Of a stretch of 40,818 nt of DNA, positions 1 through 7,616 are shown in pieces. Within the stretch, counting starts at the first letter, position 1. Every line of letters starts with the position of its first letter. Position numbers and translations under genes: made by a program. The DNA is from an uncultured Chloroflexus sp. (lineage in GTDB: Bacteria; Chloroflexota; Chloroflexia; Chloroflexales; Chloroflexaceae), in assembly GCF_937129525.1 (NCBI RefSeq), contig NZ_CAKZNK010000044.1, positions 1 to 40,818 on the forward strand. The letters are read 5' to 3'. The notes beneath the pieces were generated by a model. That model did not search any database. It was not told where the DNA came from and was given only the letters and a program-made list of their open reading frames with translations.

Positions 1-206
1 TACCATTGCTCACCCACGGCGCGCTCTTTGCGCCAGCAGGTCAGCATCCAGGAGCGATACTCTTCGACATCCTTCTGTTGATCCTGAGTCTGGTGATTGC
101 CGCGCGCGTATTTTGGCTGCGGCATCCGGCTGCCGATCACACATCCTACATGATTTACACCTACTGGTACTGTTTTCTACTGGCTGCCGCTATTGTCGTG
201 CTCTAA
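1..206 (+). CDS. C-terminal part of an integral membrane protein (partial)
   Basis: The frame is open from the left edge of the window and ends at a TAA at 204-206, so the true start lies outside. About 67 residues are visible. They contain two strongly hydrophobic stretches, one around ILFDILLLILSLVIAARVF and one at the extreme C-terminus (YCFLLAAAIVVL), separated by a short polar turn with a His and two Asp/Arg residues. This indicates the last two membrane helices of a multi-pass protein. The family is not recognisable from this fragment. The TTG at position 6 is not a likely start because the frame is open upstream of it. The gene converges on glnA across a hairpin. Confidence 0.55.
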   Translation, partial: PLLTHGALFAPAGQHPGAILFDILLLILSLVIAARVFWLRHPAADHTSYMIYTYWYCFLLAAAIVVL

Positions 207-233
207 AGCTAGATCCGTTCACCAGCCAATCAT

Positions 234-262
234 TTGGGGCACAGTGTTTTCCTGTGCCCCAA
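234..262. terminator. Hairpin between two convergent genes, probable bidirectional terminator
   Basis: A perfect 11-bp stem (TTGGGGCACAG at 234-244, CTGTGCCCCAA at 252-262) encloses a 7-nt loop, TGTTTTC. It lies between the stop of the left membrane protein at 206 and the glnA stop at 287. There is no long T-run on either side, so termination is inferred from stem strength and position. Confidence 0.6.
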
Positions 263-286
263 CACCATTAGCAGGTTGCGCAGCGC

Positions 287-1711
287 TTAGAACCGACTCC
301 ACAGATACTGGTTGGTGACCTCGTGGTGGAACTGCACTTCTGCGCGCTTGATCAAGGTGCCGAGTTTGCGCGGACAGCGATCGGCAACCGTCGTCTTCAG
401 ATCGGCGAAGCGCGTCTGTACCTCTTCGCCGAGCAGGGCAGTGATCCATGCGCTCTGGCGGAAATTGGTAATCGCGTCGTAGATGTTGTCAGGCAGGGTA
501 GCCGTGCCATTGCGCACATCGGTGGTAGGGAGTGGCCCTTCAAGACCGGTGCGCAAGAGGGCATAGATCGCCAGATAGGGGTTGGCATCGGGCGCAATCG
601 AGCGTACTTCAATGCGGGCCGAGCGGGCATTGCCGATGGGGATGCGAACCATTGAGCCGCGATCGGTCGGTGAAGCCTTGATCTGGTTGGGAGCCTCGAA
701 GTGTGGATCAAGCCGACGGTAAGCGTTGACGCTTGAGTTCAGGATCAGACAGAGATCTTGAGCATTGTTCAAGATCCGGTCGATAAAGCTCCAGGCCAGC
801 TCTGATAGGCGCTCAGGGCCGTTGGCATCGTAGAAGAGATTCACTCCCTGTCGCGAAAGCGAGATGTTGGTGTGCATGCCATTGCCGTTCACGCCGGTGA
901 CCGGCTTGGGCAGGAAGCTGGCAGTCATATCAAGCTTGCTGGCAATCTGGCGACAGATCAGCTTGTAGAGCAGAATCTGGTCGGCGGCAATGGTGGCTTC
1001 GGTGTAGCTGTAGTTCATCTCGAACTGCGATGGCGCTACTTCGGGGTGATCCTTCTCGTTTTCGAACCCCATTGCCCGTTGCGCTTCAGCCGCCATGTCG
1101 ATGAACTGGCGCAGCGGATCGCCGGGGAGCGAGTGGTAATAGCCGCCGGTGCTGACCATCGTGAATTCACCCGTCTCGCGGAAGCGCTGCTCGGCATTGC
1201 GACCCTTGAAGAGAAACCCTTCAATTTCGGTAGCGATGTTGCAGGTGAGGCCGTCGCGCTGGTACAGCTCATGCGCGTAGCGATGTAACCGACCGCGCAG
1301 GTCGGCTTCGTATGGGGTGCCGTCCTGGTTCAGCACATACCCGAAGACCAGCACTTTGCCCGGGCCGAAGATGTCTGCTGGCAACCAGTAGAAGGCCGAC
1401 CAGTCAATGGCGAGGCGCAGATCCGACTCGGCCTGCACTGAGAAGCCACGCACTGATGAGCCATCGAAAGTGAGATTGTCGGCGGATGATAGCAAAAACT
1501 TCTTGTCGTAATCGAGCATGTGCAGGCGACCTTCGAGGTCGGTAAAACAGACGGTGACGGCCTTGATCCGACGCTCGTCGGTCAGGTAGCGCATGCGTTC
1601 CTCGCGCATCACGTCGGGCGAGACGCGGGCCAGGCGCTGGCGCTTGACACTCAGGTTTAGTTCCTCAAGTTGCTCGTAGGGAATTTCGAGAAAATCGCGC
1701 AGCTCGGTCAT
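287..1711 (-). CDS. glnA: Glutamine synthetase, class I, divergent
   Basis: ATP-dependent ligation of ammonia to glutamate in the cytoplasm; 474 residues. Family motifs are intact: FDGSSVRGF at about 82-90, the metal/glutamate ligands E162 and E164 in ATEIEGF, E224 and E231 in EVAPSQFEMNY, NGNGMH at 275-280 and the RSARIEVR segment near the active-site arginines. The NLYDLPPE-like adenylylation-site tyrosine motif of enterobacterial GS is absent; the matching place reads GTATLPDNIYDAI. The segment after the first motif (IDWSAFYWLPADIFGPGK) also departs from ordinary GlnA. The ATG at 1711 is preceded by AAGGA at good spacing. It may be a divergent paralogue rather than the main assimilatory enzyme, but the catalytic residues suggest it works. 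Confidence 0.9.
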   Translation of the reverse strand: MTELRDFLEIPYEQLEELNLSVKRQRLARVSPDVMREERMRYLTDERRIKAVTVCFTDLEGRLHMLDYDKKFLLSSADNLTFDGSSVRGFSVQAESDLRLAIDWSAFYWLPADIFGPGKVLVFGYVLNQDGTPYEADLRGRLHRYAHELYQRDGLTCNIATEIEGFLFKGRNAEQRFRETGEFTMVSTGGYYHSLPGDPLRQFIDMAAEAQRAMGFENEKDHPEVAPSQFEMNYSYTEATIAADQILLYKLICRQIASKLDMTASFLPKPVTGVNGNGMHTNISLSRQGVNLFYDANGPERLSELAWSFIDRILNNAQDLCLILNSSVNAYRRLDPHFEAPNQIKASPTDRGSMVRIPIGNARSARIEVRSIAPDANPYLAIYALLRTGLEGPLPTTDVRNGTATLPDNIYDAITNFRQSAWITALLGEEVQTRFADLKTTVADRCPRKLGTLIKRAEVQFHHEVTNQYLWSRF

Positions 1712-1752
1712 AGTTGGATTCCTTCATGCTACGAAGTCGATAAATTGTTGAG

Positions 1753-1765
1753 GGGTATTATACCC
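1753..1765 (-). promoter_or_regulatory. Candidate glnA promoter -10 inside a palindrome
   Basis: On the minus strand the sequence GGGTATAATACCC is a perfect 13-bp palindrome around a consensus -10 box, TATAAT (1757-1762), about 45 nt upstream of the glnA start. A good -35 box at 17 nt is not visible. The palindrome could be an operator overlapping the promoter. Confidence 0.45.
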
Positions 1766-1818
1766 GGATGAGCAACAACCGCTGTTGATTTGGTGAATGA
1801 TACAGATGTGGCGCAGAG

Positions 1819-2262
1819 TTAGCCTGGTAGACGGATTTCGTCGATCTGCCAGCCTGATAGCGTGAATCTGACCACAACTTCAAGCCGATTTGCGCGGTGA
1901 TGACAGGTAAAGCGCAGGGGAATGGTCAGTCGGGCGCCGGGCATCGGCCAGTCTGGCGCGCGGTATGGCCCCAACGCCAGATTGGGTTGATGCCGGGCGA
2001 GTTGCCGTTCGGCGATCAGGATGTGGAGTGAAGCCGGCGTTTGCATCCGATCGGCAAAGTCAGTCAGTTCCGACGGGTTATTGCGTTCGATTGCAGCAAG
2101 CAGGTCGTAAATGGCTGCGGTGGGCATGCGATATGGCCGCGTGACTGCCATCAGGCCGCGCGCAATCCGAGCCGGTAGCGCGTGGTCAAGTGGCAAAAGG
2201 GCAACGCTGGCGATGACGCTGAGCGCGCAGCACCAGTAGCAAAGCAGGTAACTTGTTCGCAT
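1819..2262 (-). CDS. Hypothetical exported or membrane-anchored protein
   Basis: About 147 residues from the ATG at 2262. A start 27 bases earlier (2289) is open, but it lies inside a strong hairpin and has no Shine-Dalgarno sequence, while the 2262 start has AAAGG about 10 nt upstream. The N-terminus (MRTSYLLCYWCCALSVIASVALLPL) looks like a signal peptide or single membrane anchor rich in Cys. The rest is soluble and ends in a beta-rich segment (VVVRFTLSGWQIDEIRL) reminiscent of the last strand of NTF2-like/SnoaL-like folds, which is only a resemblance. No function is assigned. It sits between glnA and the cytochrome gene, all on the minus strand. Confidence 0.5.
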   Translation of the reverse strand: MRTSYLLCYWCCALSVIASVALLPLDHALPARIARGLMAVTRPYRMPTAAIYDLLAAIERNNPSELTDFADRMQTPASLHILIAERQLARHQPNLALGPYRAPDWPMPGARLTIPLRFTCHHRANRLEVVVRFTLSGWQIDEIRLPG

Positions 2263-2281
2263 GACGGCGTGCCTTTGGCGT

Positions 2282-2313
2282 GCCGGCAAGAGCCAGATGA
2301 CGCTCTTGCCGGC
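2282..2313 (-). terminator. Perfect 12-bp hairpin after the cytochrome c gene
   Basis: GCCGGCAAGAGC (2282-2293) and GCTCTTGCCGGC (2302-2313) pair perfectly around an 8-nt loop. The hairpin starts 8 nt after the cytochrome c stop. No U-tract follows on the minus strand, so it may be a stabilising 3' end rather than a classical intrinsic terminator. Confidence 0.55.
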
Positions 2314-2321
2314 AACGCAAT

Positions 2322-2765
2322 CTATTTCAGTGTGCGCAGATACGCCATCAAATCAGCCATCTCCTGGTCGGTGAGATTGTGGGGTGGCATGTAGCCGATA
2401 CGTCCGGTGCCACCGGTGCGGATCCATTCAGCGACGTTTGCTTCGCTCCGCTCTTTACCATTTGGCAGCAAACCATTGTAATCAACACCTTTGGGCAATA
2501 CCGGCCCTTTGGCGCTGAAGAGGCCAGCTAAGCCTGGCCCGACTAGCACTTCTCGGTTCGTGGTGTGGCAGGCTGCGCATGGCCCGAAGAGATCTTTGCC
2601 ACGAGTAGCATCGCCTTGCGCTGAAATTGATGTATCGGCAAGAGCTGCTGGTAGCTCGGTAGCGGGACCGGAAGAGGCGTTATTGCGATTGCTGCCACAG
2701 GCAGAGAGCAGCGCGATGAACACGATCAACAACAACCCGAAGATCTTTGCAGTCCAGTGCGTCAT
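2322..2765 (-). CDS. Mono-haem c-type cytochrome, lipoprotein
   Basis: 147 residues. A hydrophobic signal ends in a lipobox (LLSAC, lipidated Cys23), so the mature protein should be anchored on the outer face of the cytoplasmic membrane. The haem site is CAACH (C63, C66, H67). M126 in the GYMPP segment is the expected second axial ligand. The C-terminal helix (LTDQEMADLMAYLRTL) is typical of class I cytochromes c. The ATG at 2765 follows AAGGAG with 7-nt spacing. It probably serves as an electron carrier or a small subunit of a respiratory or photosynthetic chain; the partner cannot be named from the window. Neighbours on the same strand are a small Cys/His membrane protein and a ferredoxin upstream. 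Confidence 0.88.
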   Translation of the reverse strand: MTHWTAKIFGLLLIVFIALLSACGSNRNNASSGPATELPAALADTSISAQGDATRGKDLFGPCAACHTTNREVLVGPGLAGLFSAKGPVLPKGVDYNGLLPNGKERSEANVAEWIRTGGTGRIGYMPPHNLTDQEMADLMAYLRTLK

Positions 2766-2915
2766 AAGTGTGCTCCTTGCGGATAGCTAAATCTATCACC
2801 TGCGCTCATGCGCAGACATCATCATTTCTGCAAACCGGGCAGGCCATTCCTGTTGACCAGGACGGTTGATTTGGGCTTGCCGCCGACTCTGCGTATGGGT
2901 GGCAGTCGGTCGGCG

Positions 2916-3341
2916 TCAGGTGAGAGAGAAACGCAAGGAGTGAGCGCGTGGCGGTGGCGTCGGTGGCGATAGGTCGCAAGTCGGTGGTCGTGATTGAGGG
3001 ATAATGATAACGAGCAGGATTAGCGGCACGATAGCCAAAAGAGCCAGCGCGAGAGGCGGCAATGATTCATATATAGCGCGCGGCCGTGCCGTTTCGATCG
3101 GCGTTGGTTCAGTGGCGGTCTGGTCGGTGGTCGCGCCGGGATGCAGAACGCATAAGAAGTAATTGGTGGCGGACTGGCTTATCAACCACTCCTGAATCAG
3201 ACAATGCAGCACACAGCTTAGTGGACTGAGCAGAGCCAGTTCGAGAACAACAAGGATGGTTAGGGCATGTAAACCCCGGTTGCGCAAGAGATTCAATTGC
3301 CGGAGCAGCCGGTTCATGCGAAAGATCGTGCTGTTTTTCAC
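2916..3341 (-). CDS. Small two-helix membrane protein with conserved-looking Cys/His
   Basis: 141 residues from a GTG at 3341 with AGGA 7 nt upstream. A basic N-terminus (RMNRLLRQLNLLRNRG) precedes a first membrane helix (about 25-47) running into CVLHCLIQEWL and then FLCVLH. A Pro/Thr-rich stretch follows, then a second strongly hydrophobic helix (LALALLAIVPLILLVIII, about 96-113) and a Pro-rich tail. The paired C-x-L-H and C-V-L-H elements could bind a metal or haem, but no family is recognised and this is inference. Its place between a ferredoxin gene and a cytochrome c lipoprotein suggests a link to redox or metal handling at the membrane. Confidence 0.55.
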   Translation of the reverse strand: MKNSTIFRMNRLLRQLNLLRNRGLHALTILVVLELALLSPLSCVLHCLIQEWLISQSATNYFLCVLHPGATTDQTATEPTPIETARPRAIYESLPPLALALLAIVPLILLVIIIPQSRPPTCDLSPPTPPPRAHSLRFSLT

Positions 3342-3447
3342 AGCATTATCCTAGCGAGCGGCGCTCAGGATGTCAAGAGTTCAACATCAGACTCTGGAGG
3401 AAATGCCGGTGAAGAAGTGACCAGACAATTGCAAAGGCGCAACTATG

Positions 3448-3485
3448 AGGCGCAAGATTGGTGATGACACGCAAATCTTGCGCCT
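3448..3485 (-). terminator. Perfect 12-bp hairpin after the ferredoxin gene
   Basis: AGGCGCAAGATT (3448-3459) pairs perfectly with AATCTTGCGCCT (3474-3485) around a 14-nt loop. It lies 9 nt past the ferredoxin stop. No long U-tract follows, so terminator function is inferred. Confidence 0.6.
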
Positions 3486-3494
3486 GGCGCCAAT

Positions 3495-3869
3495 CTAACT
3501 GTGGGTAAAGGTCGATCGGGGGTGAGTTGTCGGATCGGGTGTGACGGTTGGCTCAGGAGTGGGGCCGGTATCGCTCCAACCTTGATTTTCGAGCGTCATC
3601 GCCACCTCGGCGATGGTCATATCATGGTTACATACAATTTGACAGGCGAGACGGTATTCACCCAGCAGATTACGCTCTTGGAGCTTTGCATATTCAGCCG
3701 CCGTCATCTCATCTGGCTCGCCAGCGGCAAACTTAACCCGGCAGGTCGTGCAGCGCGCATAACCACCGCAGCGGTGTCCAATCGCGATTCCGGCCTGCTC
3801 GATTGCCAGCACCAGCCTCGTGTTGGCGGCAACCTCAATCGAACGGTCACCAATCGTAACAGTGGGCAT
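3495..3869 (-). CDS. [2Fe-2S] ferredoxin, plant/adrenodoxin-like fold
   Basis: 124 residues. The four cluster ligands are in the canonical arrangement: C34-x5-C40-x2-C43 (CGGYARCTTC) and C76 in RLACQI. The N-terminal beta strands (MPTVTIGDRSIEVAANTRLV) fit the ubiquitin-like ferredoxin fold. After about residue 95 the protein carries a Pro/Thr-rich tail (TGPTPEPTVTPDPTTHP) not needed for the fold and probably disordered. It is a soluble one-electron carrier; the redox partner is not shown by the context. A perfect hairpin follows the stop codon, so this is probably a single-gene transcript. Confidence 0.88.
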   Translation of the reverse strand: MPTVTIGDRSIEVAANTRLVLAIEQAGIAIGHRCGGYARCTTCRVKFAAGEPDEMTAAEYAKLQERNLLGEYRLACQIVCNHDMTIAEVAMTLENQGWSDTGPTPEPTVTPDPTTHPRSTFTHS

Positions 3870-4256
3870 ACTACCTCCACCAGCTTTTCAGAAAACGATA
3901 GTAGTGTATATTCAAACTACCATCAGAACGTGATCACGTCAATCGTTGGCATTGCAGGCGCAAATCGGATTGCGGTGTTGAGGCGATGAGCGAATGGACA
4001 GGCGAAAGCGACGAGGGTAGACAGCCCTTCCGTGGTCTGCGCGATGGCCTGGATCAATCGCAGTGCATGAACTCCGTAGTGAACAAGAGCAGACTCGTCA
4101 GTTGCAACGCTTCGCCGCTTCAAGCCCGGAGATACGTCACCGCCTTGCCTCTTACGCCCGGCCATACGCAGTCGTGGCAAAAGCCGGTCTGCGCGCGTAT
4201 CGGTGAGCTTGAGGCGGCGCTGACCGATCACCGCTGCTCGCGGTCAGGTTATGGCT
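3870..4256. other. 387-bp stretch without a convincing gene
   Basis: Open frames exist on both strands: minus 4231-3923 from a GTG, 102 codons, and plus 3986-4267. Neither has a good ribosome-binding site or a recognisable product. The minus frame has protein-like stretches and follows cheR closely, so a small unrecognised or decayed gene cannot be excluded. A 7-bp inverted repeat, CTGACCG/CGGTCAG, spans 4220-4247 just past the cheR stop and may end the che transcript. The ferredoxin promoter should lie near 3870-3930. Confidence 0.4.
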
Positions 4257-5633
4257 TCAGCGATTGAGCTGCTGAAGCAGGTGATTCAAATACGCGCGCA
4301 GCTCGGCAGCATTGGCGGCGCTATGGCTATCAATGATTTGATCGTCTGGTAGTTGTTCGATCAGTCTGAGCGCTCGCTGTGAAGAGCGACGAGCAGTATC
4401 GGGTTGTTTGAGCCGCGCTGCGACATTTGCCATCCCGACATACCCCATGATGAACTGTGGGTTCAGATAGACGCTACGGCGATAATCGGCCAATGCGGTT
4501 TCAAAGTCACCGTGATGTTCGGCTATCTGGGCCTGGAGGTAGTAAGCCGGAGCAAAGAGCGGGTATGCCTTCAGCAGCGCTCGCAAAATGCTCTCGGCGG
4601 TATTCCAGTCACCCTGGTCGGCGGCAGTTTGGGCCGCGCGCAGGAAATCTTCGGGCGACTCCGCCGGAGCTGTAACTGGGGCTGGCGGCGCGCTGGCGCG
4701 CGATGGGGCGGGCTTTGGCGGAGCAGGCGGCGGTGTTGCCAATGGCGCTGGCGTTGGTTCAAGGGATGATGGCAGCGCTGACGCGGGCGCAAAAGGCGCT
4801 GCCGATAAAGGTTTGCGGTAGAGCACAGTGCCAGGAGCGTTGTGAGTTTCAAACTGGCGGTACAGTTCAACGTTTGGCTCGGCGTGCCCGACCACCAGCC
4901 AGCCGCCAGGAATGAGTGAGTCGTAGAGGCGTTGGACGACCTGACGGGTTGTCGCTTCGTCAAAATAGATCATAACGTTGCGACAAAAGATAATATCGAA
5001 GGCGATGATACCCAATTGCGGCGAGGGGTAGACCGGTTCGACCAGATTGAGCTGAGCGAAGGTCACATCGGCTCGAATCTCGCGTCGCAACTGCCATTGC
5101 CCTCCTACCGGCACAAAGTAGCGGTCGCGCACCTCCGGCGGAGTTTCACGAAACGACCAGTTTCCGAAACAGGCTTCGCGCGCACGGGCGAGAAAATGCC
5201 GGTTGATGTCGGTAGCGAGAATGCTGATCTGCCAGGGCGGATCGGATGGCAATTGCTCGCGGAGGGTGATGGCAATGGAGTAAGGCTCTTCACCGGTAGC
5301 GCAGCCTGCGCTCCAGACGCGCAGATAGCGCACCATGGAACGGCGCTGGATCAGGTCAGGCAGAATGATTTCACGCAGGGCGGCAAATTGGGCTGCGTTG
5401 CGAAAGAAATAAGTTTCGCCAATAGTCAGCTCGGCGATCAATTCATCCCAGGCCGCAGGGTAGCGTTCTATCAGCGAGAAGAGCTTGCAAGGATCGCTAA
5501 TGCCAAAGTGCTGGGCCGCGCGCTGTAATCCATAGATCAGGTCAGCGCGGCGCTGCTCTGGATAGTGCAGGCCAGCGCGCTCGCGGATGAGCGTGGCAAA
5601 GCGGTCATAAAGCTCTTCTGTGATGACATTCAT
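4257..5633 (-). CDS. cheR: CheR-type MCP methyltransferase with C-terminal TPRs
   Basis: S-adenosylmethionine-dependent methylation of glutamates on the chemoreceptor; 458 residues from the ATG at 5633, which has AGGGAG upstream. A start at 5696 would overlap cheB and lacks this site. The N-terminal helical CheR domain (about 1-70) is followed by the methyltransferase domain with VWSAGCATGEEPYSIAI (107-123, SAM site) and FDIIFCRNVMIYFD (212-225). A Pro/Ala-rich linker (about 278-325) leads to two or three TPR-like helical repeats (about 328-440). CheR-TPR fusions are typical of non-flagellar, pilus- or alternative-function chemosensory systems. It is the last gene of the che operon, 34 bp after cheB. 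Confidence 0.92.
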   Translation of the reverse strand: MNVITEELYDRFATLIRERAGLHYPEQRRADLIYGLQRAAQHFGISDPCKLFSLIERYPAAWDELIAELTIGETYFFRNAAQFAALREIILPDLIQRRSMVRYLRVWSAGCATGEEPYSIAITLREQLPSDPPWQISILATDINRHFLARAREACFGNWSFRETPPEVRDRYFVPVGGQWQLRREIRADVTFAQLNLVEPVYPSPQLGIIAFDIIFCRNVMIYFDEATTRQVVQRLYDSLIPGGWLVVGHAEPNVELYRQFETHNAPGTVLYRKPLSAAPFAPASALPSSLEPTPAPLATPPPAPPKPAPSRASAPPAPVTAPAESPEDFLRAAQTAADQGDWNTAESILRALLKAYPLFAPAYYLQAQIAEHHGDFETALADYRRSVYLNPQFIMGYVGMANVAARLKQPDTARRSSQRALRLIEQLPDDQIIDSHSAANAAELRAYLNHLLQQLNR

Positions 5634-5667
5634 AGTCGCTCCCTCATACCTGGCGCTGAAACGATTC

Positions 5668-6711
5668 TTACCGTGGCGATCCAAGCAGCGCAGCAATTGA
5701 TAGCCCTAATCGTTCGAGCGGAAGCTCGTGCCGCACGGCGCCAAGCGCTTTGGCCGCTTTAGGCATACCGTAGACGACGCACGAAGCTTCATCCTGGCCG
5801 AAAGTTGGGCTGCCAGCCGCTGCCAGCGCAGCGAGTCCATGCGCGCCATCTTCGCCCATGCCGGTCAAGATAACGCCAATCGCGCTTGCGCCGTAATGTC
5901 TGGCCACGCTTTCAAACAGGTGATCGGCGCTAGGGCAATAGCGATCGGCTTCGCCAGCAGGTAGCACACCGGCGCTACCGCGTTGGGTAATGACGAGATG
6001 CAGGCCATCGGCTGGCAGGTACACGTGACCGGTTTGGAGCGCTGTTTCGCGATTGATCACGTGAACCGGCTGAGGGATAACGCTCCCCAGCCAGCCGGCC
6101 ATTGCCGGCACGAATCCGCTGGCTACGTGTTGGGCAATCACAATCGGGGCAGGCACGCTGGCGCCAAGATCGGTCAATACCGATTGCAACGCCGCCGGTC
6201 CGCCAGTTGAAGCCGCAATTGCCAGTAGTTGATAATGTGAACCTGGTTCGCGTTTGATCGCCACCGGTGTTGAACGTGGAGGATGACGGGTAACGACTTT
6301 GACTCCTGACATGAGGCGCAAGGTGCGGATAAAGTGTTCGCGGTCGGTGGCGCTGGTCGGATCGGTCGACGCTATCGGTTTGCGCACCACAGCCAGCGCG
6401 CCGGCGGCCAGCGCTGCCATTGCGCGTTGTTCGGCATTGCCGGCGCTGGCGCTGAAGAGCACAATCGGCGTCGGTCGTTGCTGCATAATCTGGCGGGTTG
6501 CTTCGTAGCCATCAAATACTGGCAGATGAATATCCATCGCAACCACGTTTGGGCGCAAGCGAATGGTTGATTGCACGGCCTCGTGTCCGTTCATCGCGGT
6601 GCCGGCAACTATCAGGTCTGGCGTTGCTTCGATATACGAACGCAGTAATGTAAGCTGACTGGGCGAGTCTTCGACTAACAAAACCCGAATGGGATCGCGA
6701 CGGTCGCTCAT
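5668..6711 (-). CDS. cheB: CheB: receiver domain plus MCP methylesterase
   Basis: 347 residues from the ATG at 6711, with AGGG upstream; an in-frame ATG at 6768 would overlap the cheW stop and is less likely. The receiver domain occupies about 8-130: the acidic pair E14-D15, phosphoacceptor D60 in VVAMDIHLP, and a conserved Lys in VVRKP. The methylesterase domain shows AASTGGPAAL (catalytic Ser), IVIAQHVASGF (catalytic His) and TGMGEDGAHGL (catalytic Asp). It removes methyl groups, or deamidates, receptor glutamates opposite CheR, and phosphorylation by CheA activates it. It lies between cheW and cheR in the operon. Confidence 0.93.
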   Translation of the reverse strand: MSDRRDPIRVLLVEDSPSQLTLLRSYIEATPDLIVAGTAMNGHEAVQSTIRLRPNVVAMDIHLPVFDGYEATRQIMQQRPTPIVLFSASAGNAEQRAMAALAAGALAVVRKPIASTDPTSATDREHFIRTLRLMSGVKVVTRHPPRSTPVAIKREPGSHYQLLAIAASTGGPAALQSVLTDLGASVPAPIVIAQHVASGFVPAMAGWLGSVIPQPVHVINRETALQTGHVYLPADGLHLVITQRGSAGVLPAGEADRYCPSADHLFESVARHYGASAIGVILTGMGEDGAHGLAALAAAGSPTFGQDEASCVVYGMPKAAKALGAVRHELPLERLGLSIAALLGSPR

Positions 6712-6733
6712 GATGCGCACTACCCTGGCCACA

Positions 6734-7210
6734 TCAGGAGTTGATGTGACGATAATCAGAACCGACATGATGAGTATAGACAGTCGTGGTAGTGTTGTCG
6801 AGGTATGCAAGCAACGCCGGGGGATCCAACACCGGAACAATCCCTTCGGGAGTGCGAAAGGAAGCCTTCAGCAGATCAGTGCCAAAGGTGAGTGGCGTAA
6901 TATTGTCAGACGAGATTTGCTGGACGCCATACACCCCATCAACCAGCAATCCCAGTTGAGGCTGGTCGGTATCAATGCTGAGTACCATCACCATGCTCTG
7001 CAAACTGATGCTCAATGGCTGGTCAAGCAGCCGATGCCCGATCAACACCGGGATGAGGGTACCGCGCAGATCGAGCAGGCCAGCAATGATCGGTGGCGCG
7101 CCAGCAATTGGGGTTAGCTCAGGCAACCGCGCGATCTGCTGCACGGCTGTCAGAGGTAGCGCAAAGGTTTGCCGACCAACTTGAAAGGTGACAAAAATGG
7201 AGGTTGTCAT
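6734..7210 (-). CDS. cheW: CheW-like coupling protein (second copy in the operon)
   Basis: 158 residues from the ATG at 7210; a GTG three codons upstream (7219) is equally open. The protein is a single CheW/SH3-like domain: FVTFQVGRQTFALPLTAVQQI at the N-terminus, AGLLDLRGTLIPVLIGHRLL in the middle and GLLVDGVYGVQQI before the C-terminal part. It links the MCP to the CheA kinase at the membrane. The last 20 or so residues (TTTTVYTHHVGSDYRHINS) extend beyond the domain. The operon has two CheW proteins of different length, which could load different receptors or cap different positions of the array. Confidence 0.9.
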   Translation of the reverse strand: MTTSIFVTFQVGRQTFALPLTAVQQIARLPELTPIAGAPPIIAGLLDLRGTLIPVLIGHRLLDQPLSISLQSMVMVLSIDTDQPQLGLLVDGVYGVQQISSDNITPLTFGTDLLKASFRTPEGIVPVLDPPALLAYLDNTTTTVYTHHVGSDYRHINS

Positions 7211-7239
7211 AATACTCACTCGTATCTGAGATTGACGCG

Positions 7240-7608
7240 CTAAACGGTGCGGAATTTCATCGTGACCAGGTGACCTTGTGGCGAAGAAGTGACATTTGTC
7301 TCATCAACGAGGGAAAACGCTGTTTGCACAGGTTCCTGGCGGGCAATGTGCTGGTACGCTTCACGTTCTGACTCACATTCGACAACGAGAGGATGGTGAA
7401 CATCTCTATCATCGCAGTGGATCACGATAGCGCTGGCGTAGCAGTGATGGATCAATGCGCGCGCCACTTCACTGACCGCAGCGGTAATGCGAGCCTGTTG
7501 CGCTGGCGGCAGTTCCATCGCTCGCGCACTCTGACGTAGCGCCTGCCGAAGCTGAATCAGGTCAGCTTCCGTGCTGATGATGAGTTGTTGGGGCGGCACA
7601 TGTTTCAT
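7240..7608 (-). CDS. HATPase/anti-sigma-factor-like small protein, possibly degenerate
   Basis: 122 residues. The segment LIQLRQALRQSARAMELPPAQQARITAAVSEVARALIHH matches the first helices and N-box region of RsbT/RsbW-type ATPases (normally ...AVSELARNI...). The usual N-box Asn is replaced (SEVARALIHH), and no DxGxG ATP-binding box follows: after the N-box come VIHCDDRDVHHPLVVECESE and a C-terminal strand, LVTMKFRTV. It may therefore have lost ATP binding and act as a protein-interaction module. It begins 8 bp after the cheA stop and is co-transcribed with it. A role in connecting the chemosensory array to partner switching is inference, helped by the PAS-STAS gene a few kb upstream. Confidence 0.6.
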   Translation of the reverse strand: MKHVPPQQLIISTEADLIQLRQALRQSARAMELPPAQQARITAAVSEVARALIHHCYASAIVIHCDDRDVHHPLVVECESEREAYQHIARQEPVQTAFSLVDETNVTSSPQGHLVTMKFRTV

Positions 7609-7616
7609 AACGCATC

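Noticed and set aside
5633-5696. Longer cheR start overlapping cheB
   Set aside because: The ATG at 5633 has AGGGAG and begins the CheR domain; the extension has no site and overlaps cheB.
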